Assembly: GCA_002683775.1 (NCBI GenBank) | Contig: NYTT01000039.1 | Span: 1 to 34,384, forward strand | Source of the DNA: Flavobacteriales bacterium | GTDB lineage: Bacteria > Bacteroidota > Bacteroidia > Flavobacteriales > BACL11 | DNA length: 34,384 nt | Direction: 5' to 3' | Shown here: positions 8,330 through 16,376 of the stretch, in pieces | Numbering within the stretch: position 1 is the stretch's first letter | Layout: the number at the start of each line of letters is the position of its first letter | The notes under the pieces: generated by a model | What the model saw: the letters and a program-made list of their open reading frames with translations, nothing else | Told to the model about the DNA's origin: nothing | The model's database searches: none | Made by a program: the position numbers and the translations under genes

Positions 8330-9590
8330 ATTTATAATATTTAAAGAATGAAAAAATTGAAATAATAAAATAAACAGAAGATAAGCAGTACATCATAACT
8401 AATGAGTTAGTTTTAGTATCACTAGAATTATAATAAAAATAAATTAAAATAGTAATTATAGCAACTATAAAAACACTAGCAAATTTCATACTAAATTTAC
8501 TGACATTATTTGATGGAAGTGTAAAAAATGGCTGGAATAATACTGCTGCAATAAAAATTAAAATAAAGGAATAACTAAGATCCTTTGCATAAGCTACAGT
8601 AGCGATAGTATCATTTAAAGTAAAGGCTCCTCTTTCAAAAATAAAGTGAAATATTACAAAACCGAACGTATGAATAACAAACACTAATCCTAAACCAAAA
8701 ACAAGTGCTCCAAAGACAGAAAAAAATATTAATCTTAAATCTTTCTTGATAGAAATTCTCTGTAAAATAATAGTATTTAAATTCAAAATAACTGCCGTTA
8801 AGAAAACATTTAATATCACTACTGAATAATTAAAAAATGCAATATTATTTGTATTGTCAAGACCTGCAGTAAATCTTGATATTAATATTATTATATTTGA
8901 GAGATTACCTAAAAATAGTACCGGTATACTAAAATCTTTAACTCCAAATTGAATTTTTTCACCTGTATCTTCCTTCATCATTGGAAATAAATAAAAATAA
9001 AATAAACTAAATAGTCCTACTAATCTACTTAATGCAATTCCAATAATACCAAGTATTATAGAAAATGGATAAAGCACTAAAGTGGATAAAAATATATCAA
9101 TTGTAGTAGAAATAGAATGCTTTCTAAATTGACCTTTTCCCTGCATAATAACAAGAAAGATTGCATTGTAAAAATTTACTGAAAGAATAATTCCTAATAA
9201 AATAGAAACGAGAATAAATGTCCAAAAATATTCTGTTTGCAAATAAAATACTATAGGTATTTGTATAATCTGGCTTAATACAAAAAGACCAAGCATAACT
9301 TTCTGAGAAAATTTAAAAATATTTTTTAATGAAACATCTTTATTTCTAGAGTATAATTTTGAAAACTTTGATAGTAAAGCTGCTTGCATAGCACTTCCTT
9401 GAGTAAACTCTGAAAATAATTCTGAAATAGTCTTTAGAAACAAGAAATTAGAATAAAAAATAGATGAACCAAATATTGCTGCTAAAATAATTTCTCTAAA
9501 AAAACCAAAACCTTTTTTAATCAAATTAGAGCTAAACATATAGATAAAGTCAATTACCGATTTTGATAAAAATTGAGATTTAATAGACAT
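8319..9590 (-). CDS. MurJ/MviN-like lipid-linked oligosaccharide flippase
   Basis: A 423-residue membrane protein of the MOP exporter superfamily. The segment GFGFFREIILAAIFGSS (about 27-43), followed by YSNFLFLKTISELFSEF and QAALLSKFSKLYSRN, closely resembles the first two helices of MurJ (MviN), including the REILLA..FG pattern. The later part holds about ten more helices, for example around 310-330 (FGFVIFHFIFERGAFTL, where FERGAF is also a MurJ-like motif). In this context it probably flips the lipid-linked repeat unit rather than lipid II. It is shorter than typical MurJ (about 510), lacking the last helices. ATG at 9590 follows the Wzz-like gene by 31 bases. The family is clear and the substrate is inferred. 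Confidence 0.82.
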   Translation of the reverse strand: MSIKSQFLSKSVIDFIYMFSSNLIKKGFGFFREIILAAIFGSSIFYSNFLFLKTISELFSEFTQGSAMQAALLSKFSKLYSRNKDVSLKNIFKFSQKVMLGLFVLSQIIQIPIVFYLQTEYFWTFILVSILLGIILSVNFYNAIFLVIMQGKGQFRKHSISTTIDIFLSTLVLYPFSIILGIIGIALSRLVGLFSLFYFYLFPMMKEDTGEKIQFGVKDFSIPVLFLGNLSNIIILISRFTAGLDNTNNIAFFNYSVVILNVFLTAVILNLNTIILQRISIKKDLRLIFFSVFGALVFGLGLVFVIHTFGFVIFHFIFERGAFTLNDTIATVAYAKDLSYSFILIFIAAVLFQPFFTLPSNNVSKFSMKFASVFIVAIITILIYFYYNSSDTKTNSLVMMYCLSSVYFIISIFSFFKYYKFVR

Positions 9591-9621
9591 AATCTATTAC
9601 ATAGTTTTTTGTAAATACATG

Positions 9622-10455
9622 TTACTTAGCTTCTTTTATAAGTGCAATGAACATACCAAATATAAGACTAATGAACGCACCTAAGACACTCCATAATAAT
9701 ATATCATCTTCTTTATGCTCAACATTTGGAAATCTTTGTACATACACTAAAGGAAGAAGTAAGTCCTGATTTATATTAATTTCTTCTCTAAGGTGACTTA
9801 AGGATACAATTTGATTACTTAACTCCTTACCTTCCTTACCACTAATAATATTTACAGAACTTATATCAAGATTATTCTTAGCCCCCGCCATTCTAACTTC
9901 ACCTAATAAACTAATTTCATTTTCGATATCTTTAATTATTTTAATATTTGATTCTAAATATCTATTGTAATAATTACTCACAAAATCATTATTTTCAAAA
10001 TAATATATTAAACCATCAGAAATTTGACTCAATAATTGATTATCAAAAATAACTAATCTAATTTCAAACTTATTAAGCGCATAGAACTTTTCATCCATAT
10101 CTTGCTGATACAATTGTTCTGCTTCAATTTTCTTAATTGAAGAGGCAACATTTAGTTCAACACCCAGAGCATTAGAAATATAACTATAGTCTTCGTTATC
10201 AATGCTAATTTGTAAATGATTGATCAAATCAATTGCGGTTCTTTGGCTTAAATCTTCAACTTGATCTTGACGTTCATATTCAGCAATACCTGACATACAG
10301 ATTGCATTTGTCTCATAATAGGGTTTTTTTAAATTTTGATACAATATTACTGTCAACACTCCAATTAAAATGAAGATGATCAATAGTTTCTTATTTCTTC
10401 TGTTAAAAGTTACAAATTTTACAAATAACTTCCCTAAATCTAATTCTTCGTTCAT
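9622..10455 (-). CDS. Wzz-like chain-length determinant protein
   Basis: A 277-residue inner-membrane protein with the Wzz topology: a cytoplasmic N-terminus, a first helix at about 23-40 (KLLIIFILIGVLTVILY), a long periplasmic domain with helical, partly coiled-coil character, and a second helix at about 254-272 just before the C-terminus. Proteins of this kind set the chain length of Wzy-made polysaccharides. There is no C-terminal tyrosine-kinase domain and no outer-membrane Wza partner in the window. It is the first gene of the polysaccharide operon, starting 83 bases beyond the terminator that ends the gld cluster. The PPPYR-like signature before the second helix is weak, so the call rests mainly on topology and context. 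Confidence 0.72.
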   Translation of the reverse strand: MNEELDLGKLFVKFVTFNRRNKKLLIIFILIGVLTVILYQNLKKPYYETNAICMSGIAEYERQDQVEDLSQRTAIDLINHLQISIDNEDYSYISNALGVELNVASSIKKIEAEQLYQQDMDEKFYALNKFEIRLVIFDNQLLSQISDGLIYYFENNDFVSNYYNRYLESNIKIIKDIENEISLLGEVRMAGAKNNLDISSVNIISGKEGKELSNQIVSLSHLREEININQDLLLPLVYVQRFPNVEHKEDDILLWSVLGAFISLIFGMFIALIKEAK

Positions 10456-10499
10456 ATTTATATATTTCTTTAAATCAACTTTGGTAAAAATACAATATT

Positions 10500-10530
10500 A
10501 AATTACACAGATTAAATAGAAAACAAGTTC
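10500..10530 (-). promoter_or_regulatory. Candidate promoter of polysaccharide operon
   Basis: On the minus strand, upstream of the Wzz-like gene, TTG is followed after 18 bases by TAATTTAA, which partly matches the Bacteroidetes -33 (TTG) and -7 (TAnnTTTG) elements. The match is imperfect. The placement, between the gldN terminator and the first gene of the operon, is where a promoter is needed. Confidence 0.25.
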
Positions 10531-10538
10531 TATAATAA

Positions 10539-10570
10539 AAAAATGAGCTCCTTAACTGAAGCTCATTTTT
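10539..10570 (-). terminator. Intrinsic terminator after gldN (symmetrical)
   Basis: A perfect 11-bp inverted repeat, AAAAATGAGCT / AGCTCATTTTT, with a 10-base loop (10550-10559). On the minus strand it lies 17 bases after the gldN stop and ends in a run of seven T, a good intrinsic terminator. It separates the T9SS genes from the polysaccharide operon on the same strand. Confidence 0.88.
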
Positions 10571-10587
10571 ATTTGTTATCTAGACTA

Positions 10588-11493
10588 TTAATATTCCCAT
10601 AAATCATGCTCAATATTAAAGATTTCAGCTTTTATACGTTCAGCTTCTAAAAGGGCATCTAAACCTACCATATATTCATTAACCTCACGATCCATAACAT
10701 TCGCTTCCCTAACAATTACAGAGCCAAACATTCTTTTCCAAAATATATCATCATAAGTTCTTCTTTCTGCGTCATTTTTAACTAAATTAAAAACCTCAGC
10801 ATTTATTAGTACTTCGCGAGCTTCAGGAAAATGCACCCAAAATAATGGAGAAAAACCACCAGTCAATTTATTAGTAATCTCATCTCTATTCTCTTGAAGC
10901 GGTGCAAGGCCTATTATACGGACATCCATCACAGATCTTTGTTTGTCAAAGAACCATTCTTCTTTTAGTCTCCATTTCTTTACGGTATTTCTATTAAATG
11001 GTATTTTAACAGCAACTGTTTTCTTAGCTAAATCTATATCAACACCCTGCCTTACTAATTCCATATCGGTTACTTCTCTAATTTCCTCAACAGCCCCACC
11101 AATAGATTTAATTTCTGTTGCAGTCATAGGCGATCGGAATTCATCATCATAAACAGCATTTCCGTAAGCTGTTATAGTTCCTTCTTGAATGGCACTATAT
11201 ATTACATCAATTAGACTCATTCTATCACCTGTAATAGCGGCACCTGCCTCACCTGTATTCTCAGGGTAATAAAAAGCGTGGTTTATCTTTTGTCTTAAAT
11301 CAATTTCTCTCCAGATTTTACGAGACCACATAACATCAGCTTGTCTTAATGGTGCATATTTCTGAACAATCTTATTATGATGCTTTTCTTTTTTATAAAC
11401 AGAGTTCATATCCTCAACAGATAGTACATCTTGAGCACTTAGTGTAAGAGAAGTCATTACACCAGCAATTAATAGGGGAAATATCTTTTTCAT
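10588..11493 (-). CDS. gldN: Gliding motility / type IX secretion protein GldN
   Basis: A 301-residue periplasmic protein with a signal peptide (MKKIFPLLIAGVMTSLTLSA, cleavage near 20). GldN (PorN) binds GldK and forms the periplasmic ring of the type IX secretion system. Recognisable family segments include ADVMWSRKIWREIDLRQKIN (53-72), NHAFYYPE, LIDVIYSAIQEGTITAYG, and IIGLAPLQENRDE followed by PLFWVHFPEAREVL. Length matches the family. It is the last gene of porP-gldK-gldL-gldM-gldN, five bases after gldM, and is followed at once by a strong terminator. The order is the standard gldKLMN order, so the identification is firm. Confidence 0.95.
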   Translation of the reverse strand: MKKIFPLLIAGVMTSLTLSAQDVLSVEDMNSVYKKEKHHNKIVQKYAPLRQADVMWSRKIWREIDLRQKINHAFYYPENTGEAGAAITGDRMSLIDVIYSAIQEGTITAYGNAVYDDEFRSPMTATEIKSIGGAVEEIREVTDMELVRQGVDIDLAKKTVAVKIPFNRNTVKKWRLKEEWFFDKQRSVMDVRIIGLAPLQENRDEITNKLTGGFSPLFWVHFPEAREVLINAEVFNLVKNDAERRTYDDIFWKRMFGSVIVREANVMDREVNEYMVGLDALLEAERIKAEIFNIEHDLWEY

Positions 11494-11498
11494 AATTA

Positions 11499-13202
11499 TT
11501 ATTTAATTTCTATAACAAGGTCATTTAAGTCTTGTTCAATTTTTGTGCCATATCTAATGGCTTTTATTTTTGAAATATTTATTGTAGACCCAGAAGAGGA
11601 ATTAACAATAATATTTTTCATCTTTTTTGTCCATTCATTGTTAGAAGATTTATCTGATGCTGCTGCACCCTTATATGTACCTGATAATTTAAATTCAGTT
11701 ACAAGATACGTAAGACCTTCAAATTCAAAATTCTTCAGCTCTGCGAGAACACCACCAGATGAAGTTAATGTAGTTCTATCAACTAAACCATTTTTTACGC
11801 CGTTAATATATGGTGTTGGTGGAGGTGGAACTTTAACTCTAAAAGGAATTTCTCCCATCTTAGTTCTTTTACCATCAACATTAGCAAATAATGTAATTTT
11901 TGCCTTACCTTCTTTAACAGGGCGAACTGACCATTCCCCTAAAGACTTTTTTGTAGGTTTAATCTTGCCATTGTTAACAACTGCTGAAATTTCACTTGAT
12001 GTATATCCAGGAACAGAAACTTTGATAGGATTATCTAATTGTGTATACAAGATATTCATTTTAACAGGAGAAACAACTGCAGTTTTAGCAGCAACAAGAT
12101 ACTCTCCATTAAATGGGTAGAACTTAGTTCCAGTCTCAGTTTTCATAGAAATTAATCCACCATATTTCTTTAAACCCTCTGAAGTTGTTCTCTTGGAAAA
12201 GACTCCCTTACCATTTAAAACTTTTACCACCTCATATTCACCACGCATCTCATACTTACCACCACCAAGACTATCGTATTCGCCAACAAAAATCTCTGGG
12301 TCTTGACCATCTTGTTTAGCAGAAATAAAGATAGATGATCTAAATGAATCTCCTCTTAGTACAAAATTTGATTTAGGAATTTGAATACCTTCAGCTGATG
12401 TGAATTTTAAGGACTTAGAATCAATATCTCTTTTTAAATAATCAATAACATCGGCTTCTAGGTTTCTAAGATCTGACTGTATCTTAGATAGAATTGTTAA
12501 TGCGCTCACTGAAGGCATATCAACAAAATTATATGTTTCCCAATTTTGTTGTTTTTTTCCTACTCTGTCAGAAACATCAAAAACGATATTAATATTGTCG
12601 ATAAGCCCTTGATTATTACCAGACAAATTAATTAGGAAATCTCTATATTCTTCAATTTTTTCTTTTAATTCAGTAGCTCTTTTCTTAACTCCTGGGTTAA
12701 CAGTTTTTGGATAAAACAAATCTTGTGATGCATATCTGTTACTTTTATTCTTAAGATAAGCAATAGGCATAGATTTCTGGAATTGTGATAAATCAGTAAA
12801 ACTTTTATCAACAATTGCAAGGGTCTCTATTAAATCACCGTCAGCATCATAAATGTCTGATTCACTTCCAAAATATATTTTGTTTTTATCAACTTTGCAT
12901 ACCAAATCGTACTTCATTTCTTGTATAAATAAGACCGCTGCATCAGACTTACTTTTAATTAAATAAGCCTTATCTCTTACATCTTGATATTTTTCAGGAT
13001 TATTAGAGGCTGCATTATCAAAAGCAGCATAAGTAGATTCATTTTTAGAATTAAAATTATTTGTAGTTCTTTCAATACCTTTATTAACTTCAAAAAATGA
13101 ATTTAAAACTTCTTTCGATACATTTAATGCTAGTAATGCTGTAAGCACTAAGTACATCATATTAATCATCTTTTGTCTTGGGGATAAATTACCTCCTGCC
13201 AT
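11499..13202 (-). CDS. gldM: Gliding motility / type IX secretion motor protein GldM
   Basis: A 567-residue inner-membrane protein of the type IX secretion motor. The N-terminal SPRQKMINMMYLVLTALLALN (7-27) contains the single membrane helix that packs with GldL, and VSKEVLNSFFEVNKGIE follows as the start of the periplasmic shaft. The rest forms the periplasmic domains that dimerise and reach the GldK/GldN ring; a proline-rich linker (VPPPPTPYING) separates the last two domains. GldLM converts the proton gradient into rotation. At 567 residues it is somewhat longer than the roughly 510-520 I recall for Flavobacterium GldM, with extra sequence likely in the first periplasmic domain. It starts 37 bases after gldL and ends 5 bases before gldN. 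Confidence 0.95.
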   Translation of the reverse strand: MAGGNLSPRQKMINMMYLVLTALLALNVSKEVLNSFFEVNKGIERTTNNFNSKNESTYAAFDNAASNNPEKYQDVRDKAYLIKSKSDAAVLFIQEMKYDLVCKVDKNKIYFGSESDIYDADGDLIETLAIVDKSFTDLSQFQKSMPIAYLKNKSNRYASQDLFYPKTVNPGVKKRATELKEKIEEYRDFLINLSGNNQGLIDNINIVFDVSDRVGKKQQNWETYNFVDMPSVSALTILSKIQSDLRNLEADVIDYLKRDIDSKSLKFTSAEGIQIPKSNFVLRGDSFRSSIFISAKQDGQDPEIFVGEYDSLGGGKYEMRGEYEVVKVLNGKGVFSKRTTSEGLKKYGGLISMKTETGTKFYPFNGEYLVAAKTAVVSPVKMNILYTQLDNPIKVSVPGYTSSEISAVVNNGKIKPTKKSLGEWSVRPVKEGKAKITLFANVDGKRTKMGEIPFRVKVPPPPTPYINGVKNGLVDRTTLTSSGGVLAELKNFEFEGLTYLVTEFKLSGTYKGAAASDKSSNNEWTKKMKNIIVNSSSGSTINISKIKAIRYGTKIEQDLNDLVIEIK

Positions 13203-13239
13203 AGTATTCTATTTATTATTTGGTATTACTGTAAGATGA

Positions 13240-13899
13240 TTATTTATTAGGATTCATTGCGTTAAGCATGTTAGAATATACAGAATTTAATTGCTCTAAA
13301 TTCTCAGCTAAACTACTAACTTGTACTTGAAACTTTTTCGAGTCTTCTACTGATGATTGTAGATTTTGAAGGAATAAATTTGTAGCCTCCATTTGCTGGT
13401 TCGATGCCTGTAGTTGAAGTTCATAAAGTGCATTAAGAGCATTCATGTTTTTTACACCCTCATGAATTTGTGAATTGTATTCAGAAATCCCTGCGGCGGC
13501 AGTTACAGTTTCGTTTAATTGTTTTGCTGATTCACCAAATGACCTTAACCCATCATTTAAACTTTCAATAAGCTCATTATCAATTTTTGCTTTTTCCAAT
13601 GCATCATCTAATTGCTGTGATGGTCTTTTATTGGAATTTGGGTCTTCCATGTGTGCAAGTTCAGGATAAACTAAAGACCAATCTGGATCTACATGTGGTT
13701 TTTCAAATGCAGAAAAGAAAAATATAACTGCTTCAATACCAAGTCCAGCCATAAGCATATAAGATGCACCTGGGAGGTTCTCAATCTTAAAAAGTGCACC
13801 TAAAATTACAATGGCTGCACCCCAACCATATAATTTTGGCATCATTAATTTATACCATTTTGCTTCTGTAATTTTTTCAATGTTATCTATGAAACTCAT
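13240..13899 (-). CDS. gldL: Gliding motility / type IX secretion motor protein GldL
   Basis: A 219-residue inner-membrane protein. The two membrane helices are at about 23-38 (LYGWGAAIVILGALFK) and 45-64 (ASYMLMAGLGIEAVIFFFSA). The second contains E56, which by position corresponds to the buried glutamate essential for proton-driven function in GldL. HVDPDWSLVYPEL (69-81) after helix 2 is a family hallmark. The cytoplasmic C-terminal half is helical and probably coiled coil (about 100-215). It partners GldM to form the rotary motor of the type IX secretion system. A 90-base gap, larger than elsewhere in the cluster, separates it from gldK; I see no convincing promoter in it. Confidence 0.95.
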   Translation of the reverse strand: MSFIDNIEKITEAKWYKLMMPKLYGWGAAIVILGALFKIENLPGASYMLMAGLGIEAVIFFFSAFEKPHVDPDWSLVYPELAHMEDPNSNKRPSQQLDDALEKAKIDNELIESLNDGLRSFGESAKQLNETVTAAAGISEYNSQIHEGVKNMNALNALYELQLQASNQQMEATNLFLQNLQSSVEDSKKFQVQVSSLAENLEQLNSVYSNMLNAMNPNK

Positions 13900-13989
13900 A
13901 TTCTATTTGTTAATTATTTATAATTTATCTTAAAATCTTTTCGGTTGTATTATTAAAAATTTATTTCACTTAAGGATTGAATATCTTTT

Positions 13990-15315
13990 TTATTCAAAAT
14001 CTTTTTTATCTCTTCCCAAAAAGTCAACAGCACATCTAAAACCAATATATGATTTTGCTGTATCTTGATATTCAAATGTTCTTGTGCTATTTTGAATGAA
14101 GTAAGCAATATCTTTCCATGATCCCCCTCTAATAGCTTTTCTCTTTAACACTACGTGATCATCTTCATTAGCTTCGTAAAATCTGTCCATATTCATATCA
14201 TGTGAATAAGAAAAAGCAGATTCATCATACGCATTTGACGTCCATTCAGCAACATTACCAGACATATCATAAAGACCATATCCATTTGGATTGTAAGATG
14301 CAGTCTTAATTGCTTTAATTCCACCGTCTGCAACGTAATTACCTCTTAGTGGCTTGAAATTAGCTAAAAAACATCCTTTAATATTTCTTGTATAAGGACC
14401 TCCCCAAGGGTATGGTGACGCATCTAAACCACCTCTAGAAGCATACTCCCACTCTGATTCAGTTGGCAATCTAAATTCTGGTAAAATTGGTTGCTTAATA
14501 TCTCGTAAAAAAGAATTCATCATCTTAGATCTCCAATGTGCAAATGCAGTAGCCTGCTTCCAGTTAACACCAACAACAGGGTAGTCATCAAAGGCAGGAT
14601 GCCAGAAATATTTCTTAGCGTAAGGATCATTAAACGAATATGAATAATCATGATTCCAAGTTAATGTATCAGGATATATATTAATCTCAATATCTTTAAG
14701 AAATTCACTCCTATCAGTTTCACCTTTCGCACCATTCTCTCTTTTTGATTTAACGGATGCAGATTTGAGATCAATAACTTGATATTTATAAGTAAATTTT
14801 CTTGTGTCGAACTCTTTTATTCTTCCATCAAAAACCTCACTACCAGTCAAATACATTTCTTCAAGAATTGATCTTACATCCATATCATCCATGTTGATTT
14901 TTCCTTTCCAGTTAATCAATGGTTTACCGTAAGCATCTTCTATTGGCATATCATTCTCATCAAGCATTACGTATTCTGGATCATCAAATTTCATTTCGGC
15001 TAATTGCTTCCTTAATATAGAATCCTTTACCCAATTTGTAAATTGTCTGTATTCATTGTTTGTAATTTCTGTTTCGTCCATATAAAAAGCACCAACAGAA
15101 ACTGTTTTAGACTGCGAAACATTTGCAAATGGAACATCTTGATCAGAAGGGCCCATATTATAACTTCCTTGAGGAATAAAAACCATCCCATAAGGATCTG
15201 TAGGATTCCAAATTTGTCTATTTTGGGAACCTATAAGTTCTCCATTTCCAGAACCACCACAACCGTATAGTGTGGCAATTATCAATGTTACTAAAATTAT
15301 TTTTTTCATAATCAT
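13990..15315 (-). CDS. gldK: Gliding motility / type IX secretion lipoprotein GldK
   Basis: A 441-residue outer-membrane lipoprotein. The signal peptide ends in a lipobox, TLYGC, with C19 as the lipidated residue (C17 if translation starts at the second Met, which is also plausible). The mature protein is an FGE-sulfatase/formylglycine-generating-enzyme-like domain: MVFIPQGSYNMG (44-55), PVVGVNWKQATAFAHWRS, FRLPTESEWEYASRGG, YGLYDMSGNVAEWTSNAYD and AIRGGSWKD near the end. In T9SS, GldK (PorK) uses this fold structurally and forms the ring with GldN. It lies 30 bases downstream of porP/sprF and 90 bases upstream of gldL. The family and cluster order make the call secure. Confidence 0.95.
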   Translation of the reverse strand: MIMKKIILVTLIIATLYGCGGSGNGELIGSQNRQIWNPTDPYGMVFIPQGSYNMGPSDQDVPFANVSQSKTVSVGAFYMDETEITNNEYRQFTNWVKDSILRKQLAEMKFDDPEYVMLDENDMPIEDAYGKPLINWKGKINMDDMDVRSILEEMYLTGSEVFDGRIKEFDTRKFTYKYQVIDLKSASVKSKRENGAKGETDRSEFLKDIEINIYPDTLTWNHDYSYSFNDPYAKKYFWHPAFDDYPVVGVNWKQATAFAHWRSKMMNSFLRDIKQPILPEFRLPTESEWEYASRGGLDASPYPWGGPYTRNIKGCFLANFKPLRGNYVADGGIKAIKTASYNPNGYGLYDMSGNVAEWTSNAYDESAFSYSHDMNMDRFYEANEDDHVVLKRKAIRGGSWKDIAYFIQNSTRTFEYQDTAKSYIGFRCAVDFLGRDKKDFE

Positions 15316-15345
15316 ATATTTTTCACCTAAGTGTATTAAATCATT

Positions 15346-16263
15346 TTACAGAAATCTAGGATTTTTGTATTTTGAAATTGTTTTTGTTGTTTTTACTTTA
15401 AAATTATATCCTAGCATAAACTCAAGAGAATTAGACATTGGATTAACAATCGTAACATCATATCCAACACCAAATCTTAAATTCTCGTTTATATTCATAC
15501 CTGCAAGTATAATTACACCTTCATTTATTCGATAACTAACACCACTCCACATCTTGTTATTGTAAATAAGATTTGTATTGACATCCAATTGAGATGTTGC
15601 GCCATCATGCTTGAGATATATTGAAGGGTGTAGAGAAAACTGAGAGTTTATCTCGTAATTATATCCAGAAATAAGAAAATAATGTCGGGCTAAATTAAAG
15701 GATTGTCCATCACTCCATTCAATTGTAGGCTCAGTCATGTGAGCAGAAGATAATCCTATGTACATATTTTGATTATTGAAATAAACTCCAGCACCAATAT
15801 CAAGTTTAGATCCATTAACATCACCTGTAGGGATAACAGGATCTCCTCCCTGAGAAGGTCGTAGTGCACCTCCATTAAGGCCACTTTGGTACATACCAAC
15901 TGACATTCCCATTCCTATCTGCCCAAAACCTAGCTGAGTCATGTAGGCATAAGAAGCCTGTATACCCAAATTACTAAAAGAGGCAATATTATCTTTCACA
16001 ATATTAAGTCCAACACCTCCGTTAAGAATTGGAACTTCAGCATCAACACTGAAATTTTGTGTTGAAGCAGCAGCCCCTTCATCATCAAAACCCATCCATT
16101 GCGACCTATGTAAAACCGAAGTAGATATACCAGATGTACTACCAGCGTATCCTGGATTGTTTGCTAGTTTATTAAACATGTTTTGACTGAACTGTGGGTC
16201 CTGTTGCGCATAAAGACTCAAAACACAAAACAAATTTACGCATAAAAATACTATTCTTTTCAT
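15346..16263 (-). CDS. PorP/SprF family type IX secretion outer-membrane protein
   Basis: A 305-residue outer-membrane beta-barrel protein with a signal peptide (MKRIVFLCVNLFCVLSLYA, cleavage before QQDPQFSQ). QQDPQFSQNMFNKLANNPGY at the mature N-terminus is the signature of the PorP/SprF family, and the rest is alternating amphipathic strands ending in phenyl-rich strand patterns (LEFMLGYNFKV). PorP-type proteins are T9SS components linked to PorK/GldK and the peptidoglycan anchor; SprF-type proteins assist secretion of SprB-like adhesins. Placement 30 bases ahead of gldK supports a core PorP-like role. Several paralogues usually exist per genome, so the symbol is left open between porP and sprF. 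Confidence 0.9.
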   Translation of the reverse strand: MKRIVFLCVNLFCVLSLYAQQDPQFSQNMFNKLANNPGYAGSTSGISTSVLHRSQWMGFDDEGAAASTQNFSVDAEVPILNGGVGLNIVKDNIASFSNLGIQASYAYMTQLGFGQIGMGMSVGMYQSGLNGGALRPSQGGDPVIPTGDVNGSKLDIGAGVYFNNQNMYIGLSSAHMTEPTIEWSDGQSFNLARHYFLISGYNYEINSQFSLHPSIYLKHDGATSQLDVNTNLIYNNKMWSGVSYRINEGVIILAGMNINENLRFGVGYDVTIVNPMSNSLEFMLGYNFKVKTTKTISKYKNPRFL

Positions 16264-16315
16264 CTACAATTTACTAAAAAATTTGTGCTAAAATAAACAA
16301 TTTTTAAGACTTTAA

Positions 16316-16345
16316 TATTATCATCTGATAATAAACTTAGTTTAT
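16316..16345. repeat. Two adjoining palindromes upstream of porP/sprF
   Basis: Two overlapping dyads lie in the 113-base gap between the arginase-like gene and porP/sprF: TATTATCA-TC-TGATAATA (16316-16333, 8-bp arms) and ATAAACT-T-AGTTTAT (16331-16345, 7-bp arms). They could be operator sites or weak terminator stems. No T-run follows on the minus strand, so an operator or an RNA-stability element is as likely as a terminator. Confidence 0.4.
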
Positions 16346-16376
16346 AGAACTCAAATTGCTGTCTTCCAAAGCTTTA

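Noticed and set aside
11545..12120. Plus-strand frame of 191 codons within gldM
   Set aside because: Antisense shadow of gldM; gldM has clear family features over the same bases.
13977..13997. 7-bp inverted repeat around the gldK stop (TTGAATA/TATTCAA)
   Set aside because: Short AT-rich stem without a T-run, partly inside coding sequence; likely chance.
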